A stretch of DNA of 64,000 bases from Sneathiellales bacterium (lineage in GTDB: Bacteria > Pseudomonadota > Alphaproteobacteria > JANQFL01). Position 1 is the first letter of the stretch, and every line of letters begins with the position of its first letter. The notes beneath the pieces are model-generated. The model ran no database searches and was not told the DNA's origin. It saw nothing but the letters and a program-made list of their open reading frames with translations. The position numbers were made by a program, and so were the translations under genes. The stretch covers positions 1-64,000 of the forward strand of contig JANQFL010000009.1 of the NCBI GenBank assembly GCA_028277845.1. The letters are read 5' to 3'. Below, piece after piece: positions 1 to 7,531 of the stretch.

Positions 1-104
1 GGTATGGCCGAGACGGCAGCCGCCGGATTTGGCGCCAAGACGCCCGTCCCTCCGGGTTTCCGAGCGGCCGCCCCCCACGGCGTCAGACGGCTTGCGCGAC
101 CTCT

Positions 105-138
105 CTTCGCCCGCCGAAGCGGGCTTCGCGAAGGCGGG
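105..138. repeat. GC-rich nested hairpin
   Basis: CCCGCC at 110-115 pairs with GGCGGG at 133-138, enclosing GAAG/CTTC arms (116-119 and 124-127) around a CGGG loop and followed by GCGAA. It lies downstream of metZ in a stretch (1-224) where I see no convincing gene. It has no U-run, so it is more like a palindromic intergenic element than an intrinsic terminator. Confidence 0.4.
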
Positions 139-202
139 TGCCCGGCATCGCGCTGCCCCGTCTTCCTGGTGGATGGGCAGGCCGCTCGAAAAACAGAATG
201 GA

Positions 203-228
203 TTCCATCTAAAGAGGAATTGCTCTAG
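203..228. repeat. Dispersed 26-nt motif, copy 1
   Basis: TTCCAT, five bases, then GAGGAATTGCTCTAG. The same arrangement recurs at 21317-21342 with 23 of 26 positions identical. The CTAG end supplies the stop codon (TAG, 227..225) of metZ on the minus strand. Similar CTAGAGCA-type repeats are scattered in alphaproteobacterial intergenic DNA; the function is unknown. Confidence 0.5.
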
Positions 229-1424
229 GTCGCCAGGGCCGACCTCAGGTCGTCGACGATGTCCCGGACGTCCTCCAGCCCCACGGACAGCCGGACCAGA
301 CCTTCCCCGATACCCAGATGGGCCCGCTCTTCGGGCGTGAGCCGTTGATGGGTCGTCGTCGCGGGATGGGTGATCAGCGACTTGGCGTCGCCCAGATTGT
401 TCGAGATATCGATCATGTTGAGCCGGTTGAGGGCTTGGAACGCGGCCGCCTTGCCGTCCTTGATGTCGAACGCGACCAGCGGTCCGCCGCAGCCCATCTG
501 CGACAGGGCGAGGTTGTGTTGCGGGTGCGCCGGCAGGCCGGGATAGATAACGGTTTCGACGGCAGCGTTACCGCATAGGGCTTCCGCAACGGACAGCGCA
601 TTGTCGCAGTGCCTTCGTACGCGCAGGTCCAGGGTTTCCAGGCCCTTCAACAGCGTCCAGGCGTTGAACGGGCTCATGCAGGGGCCCGTATGACGCAGAT
701 AGTCCTTCAACGGACCGTCGCAAAACTCCTGGCTGGCCAGGATGACGCCGCCCAGGCAACGGCCCTGGCCGTCGATGTGCTTGGTGGCGGAATAGACGAC
801 CACGTCGGCGCCCAGTTCCAGGGGGTGCTGCAGGATCGGCGTGGCGAAGACGTTGTCGACCACCAGGCAGGCGCCGGCGCCCTTGGCGATTTCGGCGACC
901 GCGGCCAGGTCGATGATTTCCAGCGTTGGGTTGGACGGGGTTTCCAGGAAGAAGCACTTGGTTTCCGGCCGCACGGCGGCCCGCCACTGATCCAGGTCGG
1001 TGCCGTCGACCAGGGTGCTGGACACGCCGAAACGCGGCAGCAGGTCGTTGACGATATAGAGGCACGAGCCGAACAGGGCCCGCGAGGCGACCACGTGATC
1101 GCCGGCGCTGAGCTGGCTGATCAGGGCGGCGTTGACGGCGGCCATACCGCTGGCCGTGGCCCGCGCGGCCTCGGCCCCTTCCAGCAGGGCCATGCGTTCC
1201 TCGAACATGGCGACGGTGGGGTTGGCGTAGCGCGAATAGATGAAACCCTGCTCCTCGCCGAGGAACCGGGCCTCCGCCGCCTCCGGCGAGTCGTAGCGGT
1301 AACCGGAGGTCATGTAGAGCGCTTCCGACGTTTCGCCGTGTTCCGAACGGCGCGTGCCGCCCCGGACCAGTTTGGTCTGCGGGCGCCAGCCGTTGCCGTC
1401 AGTCGTCGAAGTATCGGCAGCCAT
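225..1424 (-). CDS. metZ: O-succinylhomoserine sulfhydrylase
   Basis: A 399-residue PLP enzyme of the Cys/Met metabolism family. It should convert O-succinylhomoserine plus sulfide to homocysteine, the direct sulfhydrylation route to methionine. The PLP lysine is K215 in SATKHIDGQGR, a context typical of MetZ rather than cystathionine gamma-synthase. Start ATG 1424 has GAAAGGAAA just upstream. The leader carries a SAM-II riboswitch with a terminator, so expression should fall when SAM is high, which fits the assignment. The stop codon lies inside a dispersed repeat motif. No metX/metA homologue is seen nearby. The exact acyl-homoserine substrate is inferred from the family. Confidence 0.93.
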   Translation of the reverse strand: MAADTSTTDGNGWRPQTKLVRGGTRRSEHGETSEALYMTSGYRYDSPEAAEARFLGEEQGFIYSRYANPTVAMFEERMALLEGAEAARATASGMAAVNAALISQLSAGDHVVASRALFGSCLYIVNDLLPRFGVSSTLVDGTDLDQWRAAVRPETKCFFLETPSNPTLEIIDLAAVAEIAKGAGACLVVDNVFATPILQHPLELGADVVVYSATKHIDGQGRCLGGVILASQEFCDGPLKDYLRHTGPCMSPFNAWTLLKGLETLDLRVRRHCDNALSVAEALCGNAAVETVIYPGLPAHPQHNLALSQMGCGGPLVAFDIKDGKAAAFQALNRLNMIDISNNLGDAKSLITHPATTTHQRLTPEERAHLGIGEGLVRLSVGLEDVRDIVDDLRSALAT

Positions 1425-1441
1425 GACCGTTTCCTTTCAAC

Positions 1442-1470
1442 AAAAAAACCCCGGCCGCTGGGCCAGGGTT
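1442..1470 (-). terminator. Intrinsic terminator of the metZ leader
   Basis: On the minus strand AACCCTGGCC pairs with GGCCGGGGTT across a CAGC loop (10 pairs, one T-G), followed directly by a run of T. It lies between the SAM-II aptamer and the metZ start. Its 5' arm can alternatively pair with GGTCGGGAGTT (1486..1476) to form an antiterminator. Confidence 0.85.
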
Positions 1471-1479
1471 CCTACAACT

Positions 1480-1538
1480 CCCGACCTTTTAGCGGATTGT
1501 TTAACGTGGTCGCAAGCCGGTCGGCTCAAATCTCCACG
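1480..1538 (-). ncRNA. SAM-II riboswitch upstream of metZ
   Basis: Read on the minus strand, CGTGG (from 1538) pairs with CCACG to form P1. The loop holds GATTTGAG, CCGACC and GGCTTGC, and the 3' part reads GTTAAACAA...CGCTAAAAGGTCGG. These match the SAM-II (metA motif) consensus known upstream of met genes in Alphaproteobacteria. Loop CCGACC is complementary to the 3' GGTCGG, giving the expected H-type pseudoknot. SAM binding should favour the downstream terminator and switch metZ off. Confidence 0.9.
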
Positions 1539-1576
1539 GACGGTCTAGATACTCCGCCGGCCCCGGCCGGTCAAGT

Positions 1577-2458
1577 CTATTCGGCGGCGACACCCGCGTG
1601 CCGCACGGCTTCCGCCGCCGGCCATAGATGCGAACCAGGGGTTATTTCTTGGCCCTGGGCGGCCGTTTCCGCCTCGGGCAGGATATCGCAGTTGTCCCAC
1701 AATCCCGTGCCGAGGCATGACGCGTATTCTTCCGGCAGATTGTGGTCGCGCATGCGCCGGGCGGCGCCGGCATGGTCGTATTCGAGGGGGCGATGGGCGA
1801 AATGAATGCCGCCGGGCGCGGGCGTGACGACGCTGAACCAGGTCCGCGGCGTGCCGTCGTTGGCCGGCATGCCGACGACTCCGGCATTGTGCCACAGACG
1901 GTCGCCCAACGGCTGCGTAAACGGCAGGCCCGAATGACCGCAAATGATGGCGTCGGCGCCCGCTGCGTCCAATTCGGCCGCTTTGACCGTATCCGCAGTC
2001 GAGGCAAAGACAAACCGGTTGTTGGACGTCGCCGTCGCATGGGTGACGAACACCGTTCGTTCCGCCATGCGGAAGGTGACGGCGTCGGGTAAATCCGCCA
2101 TCCACCGGCAGGCAGCGGTATCCAGACTGTCTTGGGCATAGGCGTACCAGCGCGCCGACAGTTGATCGCATGTCGATCCTTCGTCGAAGCCGCAGCCGCA
2201 ATCCTCGGCATTGACGCCGAAGGACTCCTCGCAATTGCCTTTCACCACGTGAATGCCGGCAGCCCGGATGATGTCGCTGCAGGCCTGCGGGTCGCCGCAA
2301 TAGGCGGCGACGTCCCCGGTGCAGATAACGCGACGAAACGGGATGTTCAGCATGCGTGCTTCGGCCAGTATGGCTTCGGTCGCCTGCAGATTGCTGTACG
2401 GGCCGCCGAAGATCAAAAGCGGTTCGTCGATGTGTCCCAGGTGCTGCGTTTTGGCCAT
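1577..2458 (-). CDS. Metallophosphoesterase-like protein with altered metal motifs
   Basis: 293 residues with the calcineurin-like phosphoesterase fold signature: CTGDVAAY (motif II), VKGNCEES (motif III), THAT and CGHSGLPF near the C-terminal half. The usual first motif DxHGN is replaced by GGPYSNLQA and the last GHxH by GHSG, so several standard metal ligands are missing. An internal EDCGCGF segment adds cysteines. It starts 10 bases after the stop of the radical SAM gene (2469) and is probably co-transcribed and translationally coupled, as no clear ribosome site precedes ATG 2458. The substrate is unknown. It may act on the radical SAM product or have become non-catalytic. Confidence 0.75.
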   Translation of the reverse strand: MAKTQHLGHIDEPLLIFGGPYSNLQATEAILAEARMLNIPFRRVICTGDVAAYCGDPQACSDIIRAAGIHVVKGNCEESFGVNAEDCGCGFDEGSTCDQLSARWYAYAQDSLDTAACRWMADLPDAVTFRMAERTVFVTHATATSNNRFVFASTADTVKAAELDAAGADAIICGHSGLPFTQPLGDRLWHNAGVVGMPANDGTPRTWFSVVTPAPGGIHFAHRPLEYDHAGAARRMRDHNLPEEYASCLGTGLWDNCDILPEAETAAQGQEITPGSHLWPAAEAVRHAGVAAE

Positions 2459-2468
2459 GGTGCGCGCG

Positions 2469-3446
2469 TCACTCGGCGACGGAGCAGGATCCGCCGCCCA
2501 GCACGCAGAACTTGGCGCAATGGGGATGGTTCAGATGCACCGACCCGGCGGCGTCGGCCAGGGTCCGTCCCATTTCGAACTGGCTGTCGTAGGGCAGCAG
2601 CGTGCAGGGCAGAACCACCGGATCGTCCTCGCCCTTGCGTTTGACGATCATGCGCGAGGACGCGCACATCATGGCGTCGGGCGACACGCCCAGGATGCCC
2701 CAGCAGGCTTCGGTGATTTCCGGCACGTCGACGGTGGGGTCCATCTCGGGAAACAGAACCAGCTCCCGGTGGTTGTCGGCATCCACGTCGATGTTCAACT
2801 CGGCGAACAGCCGCGCGTAGCCATCGCGCAACTGCTGTTCCGATTCGCCGGTGAACGTGCGGCCGGCGATGTTGATGGCGAAACCGTTTTCCGACAGCCA
2901 CCGCACCCCATCCAGGGCCCGCGACCAGCTGTTTTCTCCCCGCTCGTACTGATGGCCGGATTCGGAATAGTGATCGACCGAAATGCGCAGTGTCAGTTTG
3001 TCGCCATGGGCTTGTTTGACCGCCAGCAGCGCCGGGGCGACTTTCATCATCGGCCGCATGGCGTTGGTCAGCACCAGTGCCTCGTAGCCGCGCGACAGCA
3101 CCAGATCCAGCATCTTGATGAGGTCCGGGTTCATGAACGGCTCGCCGCCGGTGAATCCGATCTCCAGCGGTCGCGTCTCGGCCGGCATGGCATCGAGCTC
3201 GTCCACATAGCGCGCCACTTCGTCGAGGGTCAGATAGACCAGGCTGTCATTGGTCGGGCTGGATTCGATATAGCAGTGCGAACAGGTCAGATTGCACAGC
3301 GTGCCCGTGTTGAACCACAGCGTCTCCAGGCGCTTGAGCGCGACGGAGGCTCGCTTCTCGCCTTTGGCCGTTACCAAAGGATCGCGGAACTTGGCGGGAT
3401 CAAGGACAGGGACGGTTTCGGCGGTCGCAGCGCTTCCAGTACTCAA
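2469..3446 (-). CDS. Radical SAM protein
   Basis: About 325 residues. The radical SAM cluster motif is CNLTCSHCY (CxxxCxxC), followed by a GGEPF motif that binds SAM. The C-terminal end has further cysteines (PCTLL, HPHCAKFCVLGGGSC), resembling an auxiliary cluster region. I prefer the TTG at 3446..3444 as start because AGGAG lies six bases upstream; a longer frame reaches 3497 without a ribosome site. It is the first gene of a two-gene unit with the metallophosphoesterase-like gene. The closest broad group is MoaA/PqqE-like radical SAM enzymes. I do not recognise a characterised product. Confidence 0.8.
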   Translation of the reverse strand: MSTGSAATAETVPVLDPAKFRDPLVTAKGEKRASVALKRLETLWFNTGTLCNLTCSHCYIESSPTNDSLVYLTLDEVARYVDELDAMPAETRPLEIGFTGGEPFMNPDLIKMLDLVLSRGYEALVLTNAMRPMMKVAPALLAVKQAHGDKLTLRISVDHYSESGHQYERGENSWSRALDGVRWLSENGFAINIAGRTFTGESEQQLRDGYARLFAELNIDVDADNHRELVLFPEMDPTVDVPEITEACWGILGVSPDAMMCASSRMIVKRKGEDDPVVLPCTLLPYDSQFEMGRTLADAAGSVHLNHPHCAKFCVLGGGSCSVAE

Positions 3447-3669
3447 GATATGCTCCTGGCGGCAAAAACGGGATGACGCGACAAGCCTGCTCGCCACGAC
3501 GATGAAGCAAATCTATGACCATGGGGACTCCTGTCAACCGAAGGGCGAGGTTCTCAACAAACTGTGATCGTTTCGAGAAGAGGCGAATTGGTGCCCGCGA
3601 CGGCGCGATTCACGGCGATGCGGCTTTGATCCCGGCCCCGGAATACGGTACAACCCATGACCGGTCCCG

Positions 3670-3743
3670 GCGGGCGTAGCTCAATGGCAGAGCAGAAGCT
3701 TCCCAAGCTTACGACGAGGGTTCGATTCCCTTCGCCCGCTCCA
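3670..3743 (+). tRNA. tRNA-Gly (anticodon CCC)
   Basis: GCGGGCG pairs with CGCCCGC to form the acceptor stem, with CCA encoded at 3741-3743. The D arm (GCTCAATGGCAGAGC), anticodon loop TTCCCAA and T arm (GGGTTCGATTCCC) are all present. The anticodon loop gives CCC, reading GGG glycine codons. The outermost anticodon-stem pair is a G-A mismatch. Confidence 0.95.
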
Positions 3744-3829
3744 GACCGGCTCTCTGATCGCTCCACCGTCGCGTACCAGAAGCATGCCGGCCCACGCGAC
3801 CCTGCTGATCGCCCCGTCGATGCAACCGG

Positions 3830-4633
3830 TCAGTCGGTGATGCGGCGATACACCCGGTAGGCTTCCCGCAACTGCGCGTCCCGAACGCCTTCCGCGACCT
3901 GCCCCTGACAGTGATTGGCCAGATCCTTGCGGCTGTCGAAACGGGACACGCGGACGGGCTCGTGGAACGTCACGTCCACGGTGGCGCCACGCAGGCACAG
4001 CGCCTTGAACAGATGCGGCGCCAGCGTCATGTCGCCGTGCCAGGCGTAGGCGTCCTCCAGGCCGAGCCGCAGGGTTTCGCCGCCGGCCGACCGGACATAG
4101 GCGATGGAGACCGGCTGTACCCATACGGGCTTGTCGATGCTATCGGCGCTCCGGAACGCCTCGAACAGGGCGCTTTTGAACGCCAGGACGGAATGACCGT
4201 TGCTGCTGGTGCCTTCGGGAAACAGCACCATGCTGGCGCCGTGATGCAGGCGCTTTCGGATGTCTCCCGCCTGGTTCCGGGCGCGCCGCGGATCCCGGTC
4301 GACAAACACCGTCCGGCCGAGGCGGGCGATCAAGCCGAACAGGGGCCAGGACGCCACTTCGCTTTTGGCGACAAAGACTGCGTCGAGCAGAAACCCGAGC
4401 ACGGGGATGTCCAGGTACGAGACGTGGTTGCAGGCGAACACCACCTGCCGGCCGGACGCCGGCAGACCACGGACGTCGATTTTCAGCCCCGTCAGGCTGC
4501 AGCACACGGCGAACCACAGTTCCGCCGCGCCGCGCCGCAAGCGGTCATTGAGCGTCATGCTCACCACGTACACGGCGATCATCAGCCCGGTAAACGACAG
4601 AAAGACCGCACCGCGCGCAATACCGCGCAGCAC
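3830..4633 (-). CDS. olsA: Lyso-ornithine lipid acyltransferase (PlsC family)
   Basis: About 267 residues. The PlsC acyltransferase motifs NHVSYLD (HxxxxD) and FPEGTSS are present, with a hydrophobic N-terminal anchor at about residues 7-25. The frame is open to 4732, but that would overlap the upstream gene. GTG 4633 is preceded by CGGAG six bases away and begins just after the upstream stop (4648), so I use it. It directly follows an OlsB-like N-acyltransferase. That pairing is the classic ornithine-lipid pathway, in which OlsA adds the second, ester-linked acyl chain. A general lysophosphatidic acid acyltransferase role is the alternative. Confidence 0.8.
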   Translation of the reverse strand: MLRGIARGAVFLSFTGLMIAVYVVSMTLNDRLRRGAAELWFAVCCSLTGLKIDVRGLPASGRQVVFACNHVSYLDIPVLGFLLDAVFVAKSEVASWPLFGLIARLGRTVFVDRDPRRARNQAGDIRKRLHHGASMVLFPEGTSSNGHSVLAFKSALFEAFRSADSIDKPVWVQPVSIAYVRSAGGETLRLGLEDAYAWHGDMTLAPHLFKALCLRGATVDVTFHEPVRVSRFDSRKDLANHCQGQVAEGVRDAQLREAYRVYRRITD

Positions 4634-4647
4634 CGAATACTCCGCCG

Positions 4648-5469
4648 CTAGTTCAGACCCGCCGGCGTCGTCGTCCCGATATAGTGCCGGTAATATTTCT
4701 CCGACACCTGCTTCATCTCTACGAGCATACATATGTCAACCGTATTGAACTGGTGGTCAATGACGGCGCCGTCGCCGACAAAGCCATTGAGACGCAGATA
4801 CCCTTTGACCAGAGGCGGCAACTTGGCCAGCGCCCGAACCGGATTGATATCGTCTTTGGCGATCAAGTCCATGGAACAATAGCGTTCGGGCAAGGCCACA
4901 GGGCGGCACCGTTCCGGCGCCAGATGGAAGTGATGCAGATAGGACAGATATCCGGCGACATCGGCGGGATCGTTGCCGTGGAAGCTGGCGCAGCCGAACA
5001 TCAAGCCGATGTCGTGGGTGACGACGTAGTCGGCGATGCCTTTCCACAGCAATTGCATGATGGCGCGGCCGCGATAGGCGGCGTCGACGCACGAACGTCC
5101 GAGTTCCAGAATCTCTCCCGGGTAGGTCTTTATGCTGCTCAGGTCGTATTCGTCGGCGCTGTAAAACCCGCCGTGGTTGAGGGCGACGGACCGGCGCAGT
5201 AGCCGGTAGGTGCCGACGATTTTGGGCGGGGCGTCCGGGTCCGATTCGTCCAACACCAACAGATGGTCGCAGATCTCGTCGTAGCGATCGAAATCCCGGC
5301 CCCGCGCCGCCATCTCCGGCGATGGGGAAGCGCCCATCTGCCGGTAGAAGATCTCATATCTCAGTTCTTGGGCGGCATCCAGTTCGTCCGTGGATTCCGC
5401 CAAACGCACGGCAAATCCGTTAATGCGGACGGGTTTGGGATGAGCGGCGGATTGGGCGGTGGTCAGCAA
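4648..5469 (-). CDS. olsB: L-ornithine N-alpha-acyltransferase (OlsB-like)
   Basis: 273 residues of the OlsB/GNAT-like acyltransferase group, with LRYEIFYRQMGA, GRDFDRYDEICDHLLVLD and VGTYRLLRR segments typical of it. OlsB transfers a 3-hydroxyacyl group from acyl-ACP to ornithine, the first step to ornithine membrane lipids. The first codon appears to be TTG 5469..5467, with AAAGG upstream. olsA follows directly. Ornithine lipids are often induced under phosphate limitation; I saw no clear Pho box in the AT-rich leader. Assignment rests on similarity and the olsBA pairing. Confidence 0.82.
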   Translation of the reverse strand: MLTTAQSAAHPKPVRINGFAVRLAESTDELDAAQELRYEIFYRQMGASPSPEMAARGRDFDRYDEICDHLLVLDESDPDAPPKIVGTYRLLRRSVALNHGGFYSADEYDLSSIKTYPGEILELGRSCVDAAYRGRAIMQLLWKGIADYVVTHDIGLMFGCASFHGNDPADVAGYLSYLHHFHLAPERCRPVALPERYCSMDLIAKDDINPVRALAKLPPLVKGYLRLNGFVGDGAVIDHQFNTVDICMLVEMKQVSEKYYRHYIGTTTPAGLN

Positions 5470-5757
5470 TGTGTTCGCCTTTCGGTCACGTGAAGGTCCA
5501 TGCCGGGTGATGGCCCATCTTCACAATTCGCCGCAGCCTAAAAGTTGTTCAAGACCTAAATTTTGCAAAAATAAGGCGAATTTATGACATCTGGAAACGC
5601 CGGTTAGTCGCCGATAACTGCATAAAACCGGCAATTTCTAAGTTATATACACTAGATTTATGTATAAATAATTATTCTACAAATTTCTTTTGACATTATA
5701 CAGATCAAACATATTTACTGTGGAGATATTCATTGCGTTCGGTCTGGATCGGGGCAC
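5470..5757. promoter_or_regulatory. AT-rich divergent promoter region olsB / cysG
   Basis: 288 bases much richer in A+T than the surroundings, between divergent olsB and cysG, so both promoters must lie here. For cysG a plausible -35 is TTGACA at 5690-5695 with TATTTA (5712-5717) 16 bases on as a weak -10. No ORF or riboswitch was recognised. Confidence 0.5.
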
Positions 5758-7185
5758 ATGCAGCAACTACCGCTTTCCATCGACTTGACGGGCCGCCGGG
5801 CCGTCTTGATCGGGTCGTCCGCCGCGGCGGCGGCCAAGGCGCGCCTGCTGCTCGGCGCGGGGGCCACGGTTATGTGGATTCCCGACCGTTCGGGCGATCA
5901 GCCTTTCCAGTCCTTGTCTGACGCGCACGCCACCACAGCGCCTTTCGACGCGGCGGCTTTGACGCCCGATGTCATCCGGCGGTCATTGCACGATGCGGTT
6001 TTGTTCGTCATCGCGACATCGCGCCGCGACGAAGACGAACGCATTTCGGCCCTGCTTCGGGCCGACGGGCGCATCGTCAATGTCGTTGACCGCCCCGACC
6101 TGTCCACGGTGACGTTCCCGGCCATCGTCGACCGGGGTTCCGTGACGGTGGGGATCTCCACCGGCGGGGCGTCGCCGCTGTTGGCGCAACGCATCCGCCG
6201 GGTGATCGAAGGTATCTTGCCGAACGGCATCGGCCGGGTCGCCGACCTGGCGTCCGAGTTCCGGCAAACGGTCGCATCCCATGTCTCCGATTCCGTCGAA
6301 CGCCGGCGGTTCTGGAACCGGATCATCGACGGCCCGGTCGCGGCCAAGGCGCAGGCGGGTCAACTGGCCGAAGCCCGGCAGGATATGATCGCCGCTCTCA
6401 ACACATTCGAATTCGACCACTCGGCAGCCGGCGGGCGCGTGGACATCGTCGGTGCCGGACCGGGCGATCCCGATCTGCTGACGTTGAAGGCCCATCGTCT
6501 GTTGTCGCAGGCCGACGTCATTCTCTACGACCGGCTGGCCGGTCCCGGCGTGCTCGGCCTGGCGCGGCGCGATGCCGAATTGATCGATGTCGGCAAGGCC
6601 CCCGGCGACCACCGCATGGGCCAGAAGGGCATCAACGCCCTCATGGTGGCGCGGGCGCAATCGGGTCAGCGCGTGGTCCGTCTGAAAGGCGGCGACCCCA
6701 ACACGTTCGGCCGTGGCGGCGAGGAACTCGAATATCTCCGTGACCATGGTATTGATGCCACCGTGGTCCCGGGCATTACGTCGGCGGCGGGCTGCGCGGC
6801 GGCCGCCGGTTTTCCGCTGACCCATCGCGACCATGCCAGCCAGGTCGTGTTCGTCACCGGCCACGCCAAGGATGGCGGTGCCGAAACCGACTGGTCCGGC
6901 CTGGCAACCGGCGAGCGCACCATCGTCGTCTACATGGGCCTGGCGCGGGTGAGAGACATCGTTTCCCGGCTGGTGTCGGCGGGCATGTCTCCGTTCACGC
7001 CGGCCGCGATCGTCGACCGCGGCACATGGGCGGATCAACGGATCTTCCGCGGTGTGCTGAGCGATCTTCCGCTCATGGTCGATCAGGAAACCATTCAAGG
7101 GCCGGCGTTGCTCGTTATCGGATCCGTCACAACCCTCGCCGATGCGCCGCAATGGCGCAGCCATCTGCAACAGACTGCCTCGTAA
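5758..7185 (+). CDS. cysG: Siroheme synthase (multifunctional)
   Basis: 475 residues with two modules. Residues about 1-210 are the precorrin-2 dehydrogenase/sirohydrochlorin ferrochelatase part, with NVVDRPDLSTVTFPAIVDRG containing the conserved Asp. Residues about 220-465 are uroporphyrinogen-III C-methyltransferase, with VGAGPGDPDLLTLKA, VRLKGGDPNTFGRGGEE and VPGITSAAG. It makes siroheme for the sulfite reductase encoded two genes on. The N-terminal dinucleotide motif is LIGSSAAAAAKA rather than the usual GGGxVA, so NAD-dependent oxidation may be weakened or use a variant site. First gene of a four-gene plus-strand operon. Confidence 0.92.
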   Translation: MQQLPLSIDLTGRRAVLIGSSAAAAAKARLLLGAGATVMWIPDRSGDQPFQSLSDAHATTAPFDAAALTPDVIRRSLHDAVLFVIATSRRDEDERISALLRADGRIVNVVDRPDLSTVTFPAIVDRGSVTVGISTGGASPLLAQRIRRVIEGILPNGIGRVADLASEFRQTVASHVSDSVERRRFWNRIIDGPVAAKAQAGQLAEARQDMIAALNTFEFDHSAAGGRVDIVGAGPGDPDLLTLKAHRLLSQADVILYDRLAGPGVLGLARRDAELIDVGKAPGDHRMGQKGINALMVARAQSGQRVVRLKGGDPNTFGRGGEELEYLRDHGIDATVVPGITSAAGCAAAAGFPLTHRDHASQVVFVTGHAKDGGAETDWSGLATGERTIVVYMGLARVRDIVSRLVSAGMSPFTPAAIVDRGTWADQRIFRGVLSDLPLMVDQETIQGPALLVIGSVTTLADAPQWRSHLQQTAS

Positions 7186-7196
7186 AGGAGAGACCC

Positions 7197-7517
7197 ATGT
7201 CCGTGTCCCCCGTATATCAAGTCATGACTGCGAACCGGCTGACCGATGGACTGGCCGTCTATTGCCGCAGCGACGGGTCCTGGTCGCCGGATATCGCATT
7301 GGCCGCCGGCGCCCACGACGACGCAGGCCGCGAAAAGCTGCATCTGCATGGCCAGCAATCGGCGGAGGATCATCATGTGGTTGACCCGTACTTCATCGAT
7401 GCCGTCATTGCCGACGGGCTGTTCGAACCGGTCCGGCTGCGTGAACGCATCCGGGCGTCCGGTCCGACCGTCGCCCTGGCCGCACTTCCATCGCAGGCCT
7501 ACGCCGTAGGCGACTGA
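7197..7517 (+). CDS. DUF2849 family protein
   Basis: 106 residues, starting at ATG 7197 behind AAAGGAGAG. It resembles the DUF2849 family, small proteins encoded between cysG and the sulfite reductase hemoprotein in many Alphaproteobacteria. It contains VMTANRLTDGLAVYCRSDGSW and HHVVDPYFIDAV. Its role is not established; genomic linkage points to sulfite reduction. It ends 14 bases before cysI. Confidence 0.8.
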   Translation: MSVSPVYQVMTANRLTDGLAVYCRSDGSWSPDIALAAGAHDDAGREKLHLHGQQSAEDHHVVDPYFIDAVIADGLFEPVRLRERIRASGPTVALAALPSQAYAVGD

Positions 7518-7531
7518 CCAAGAGTAAATCC

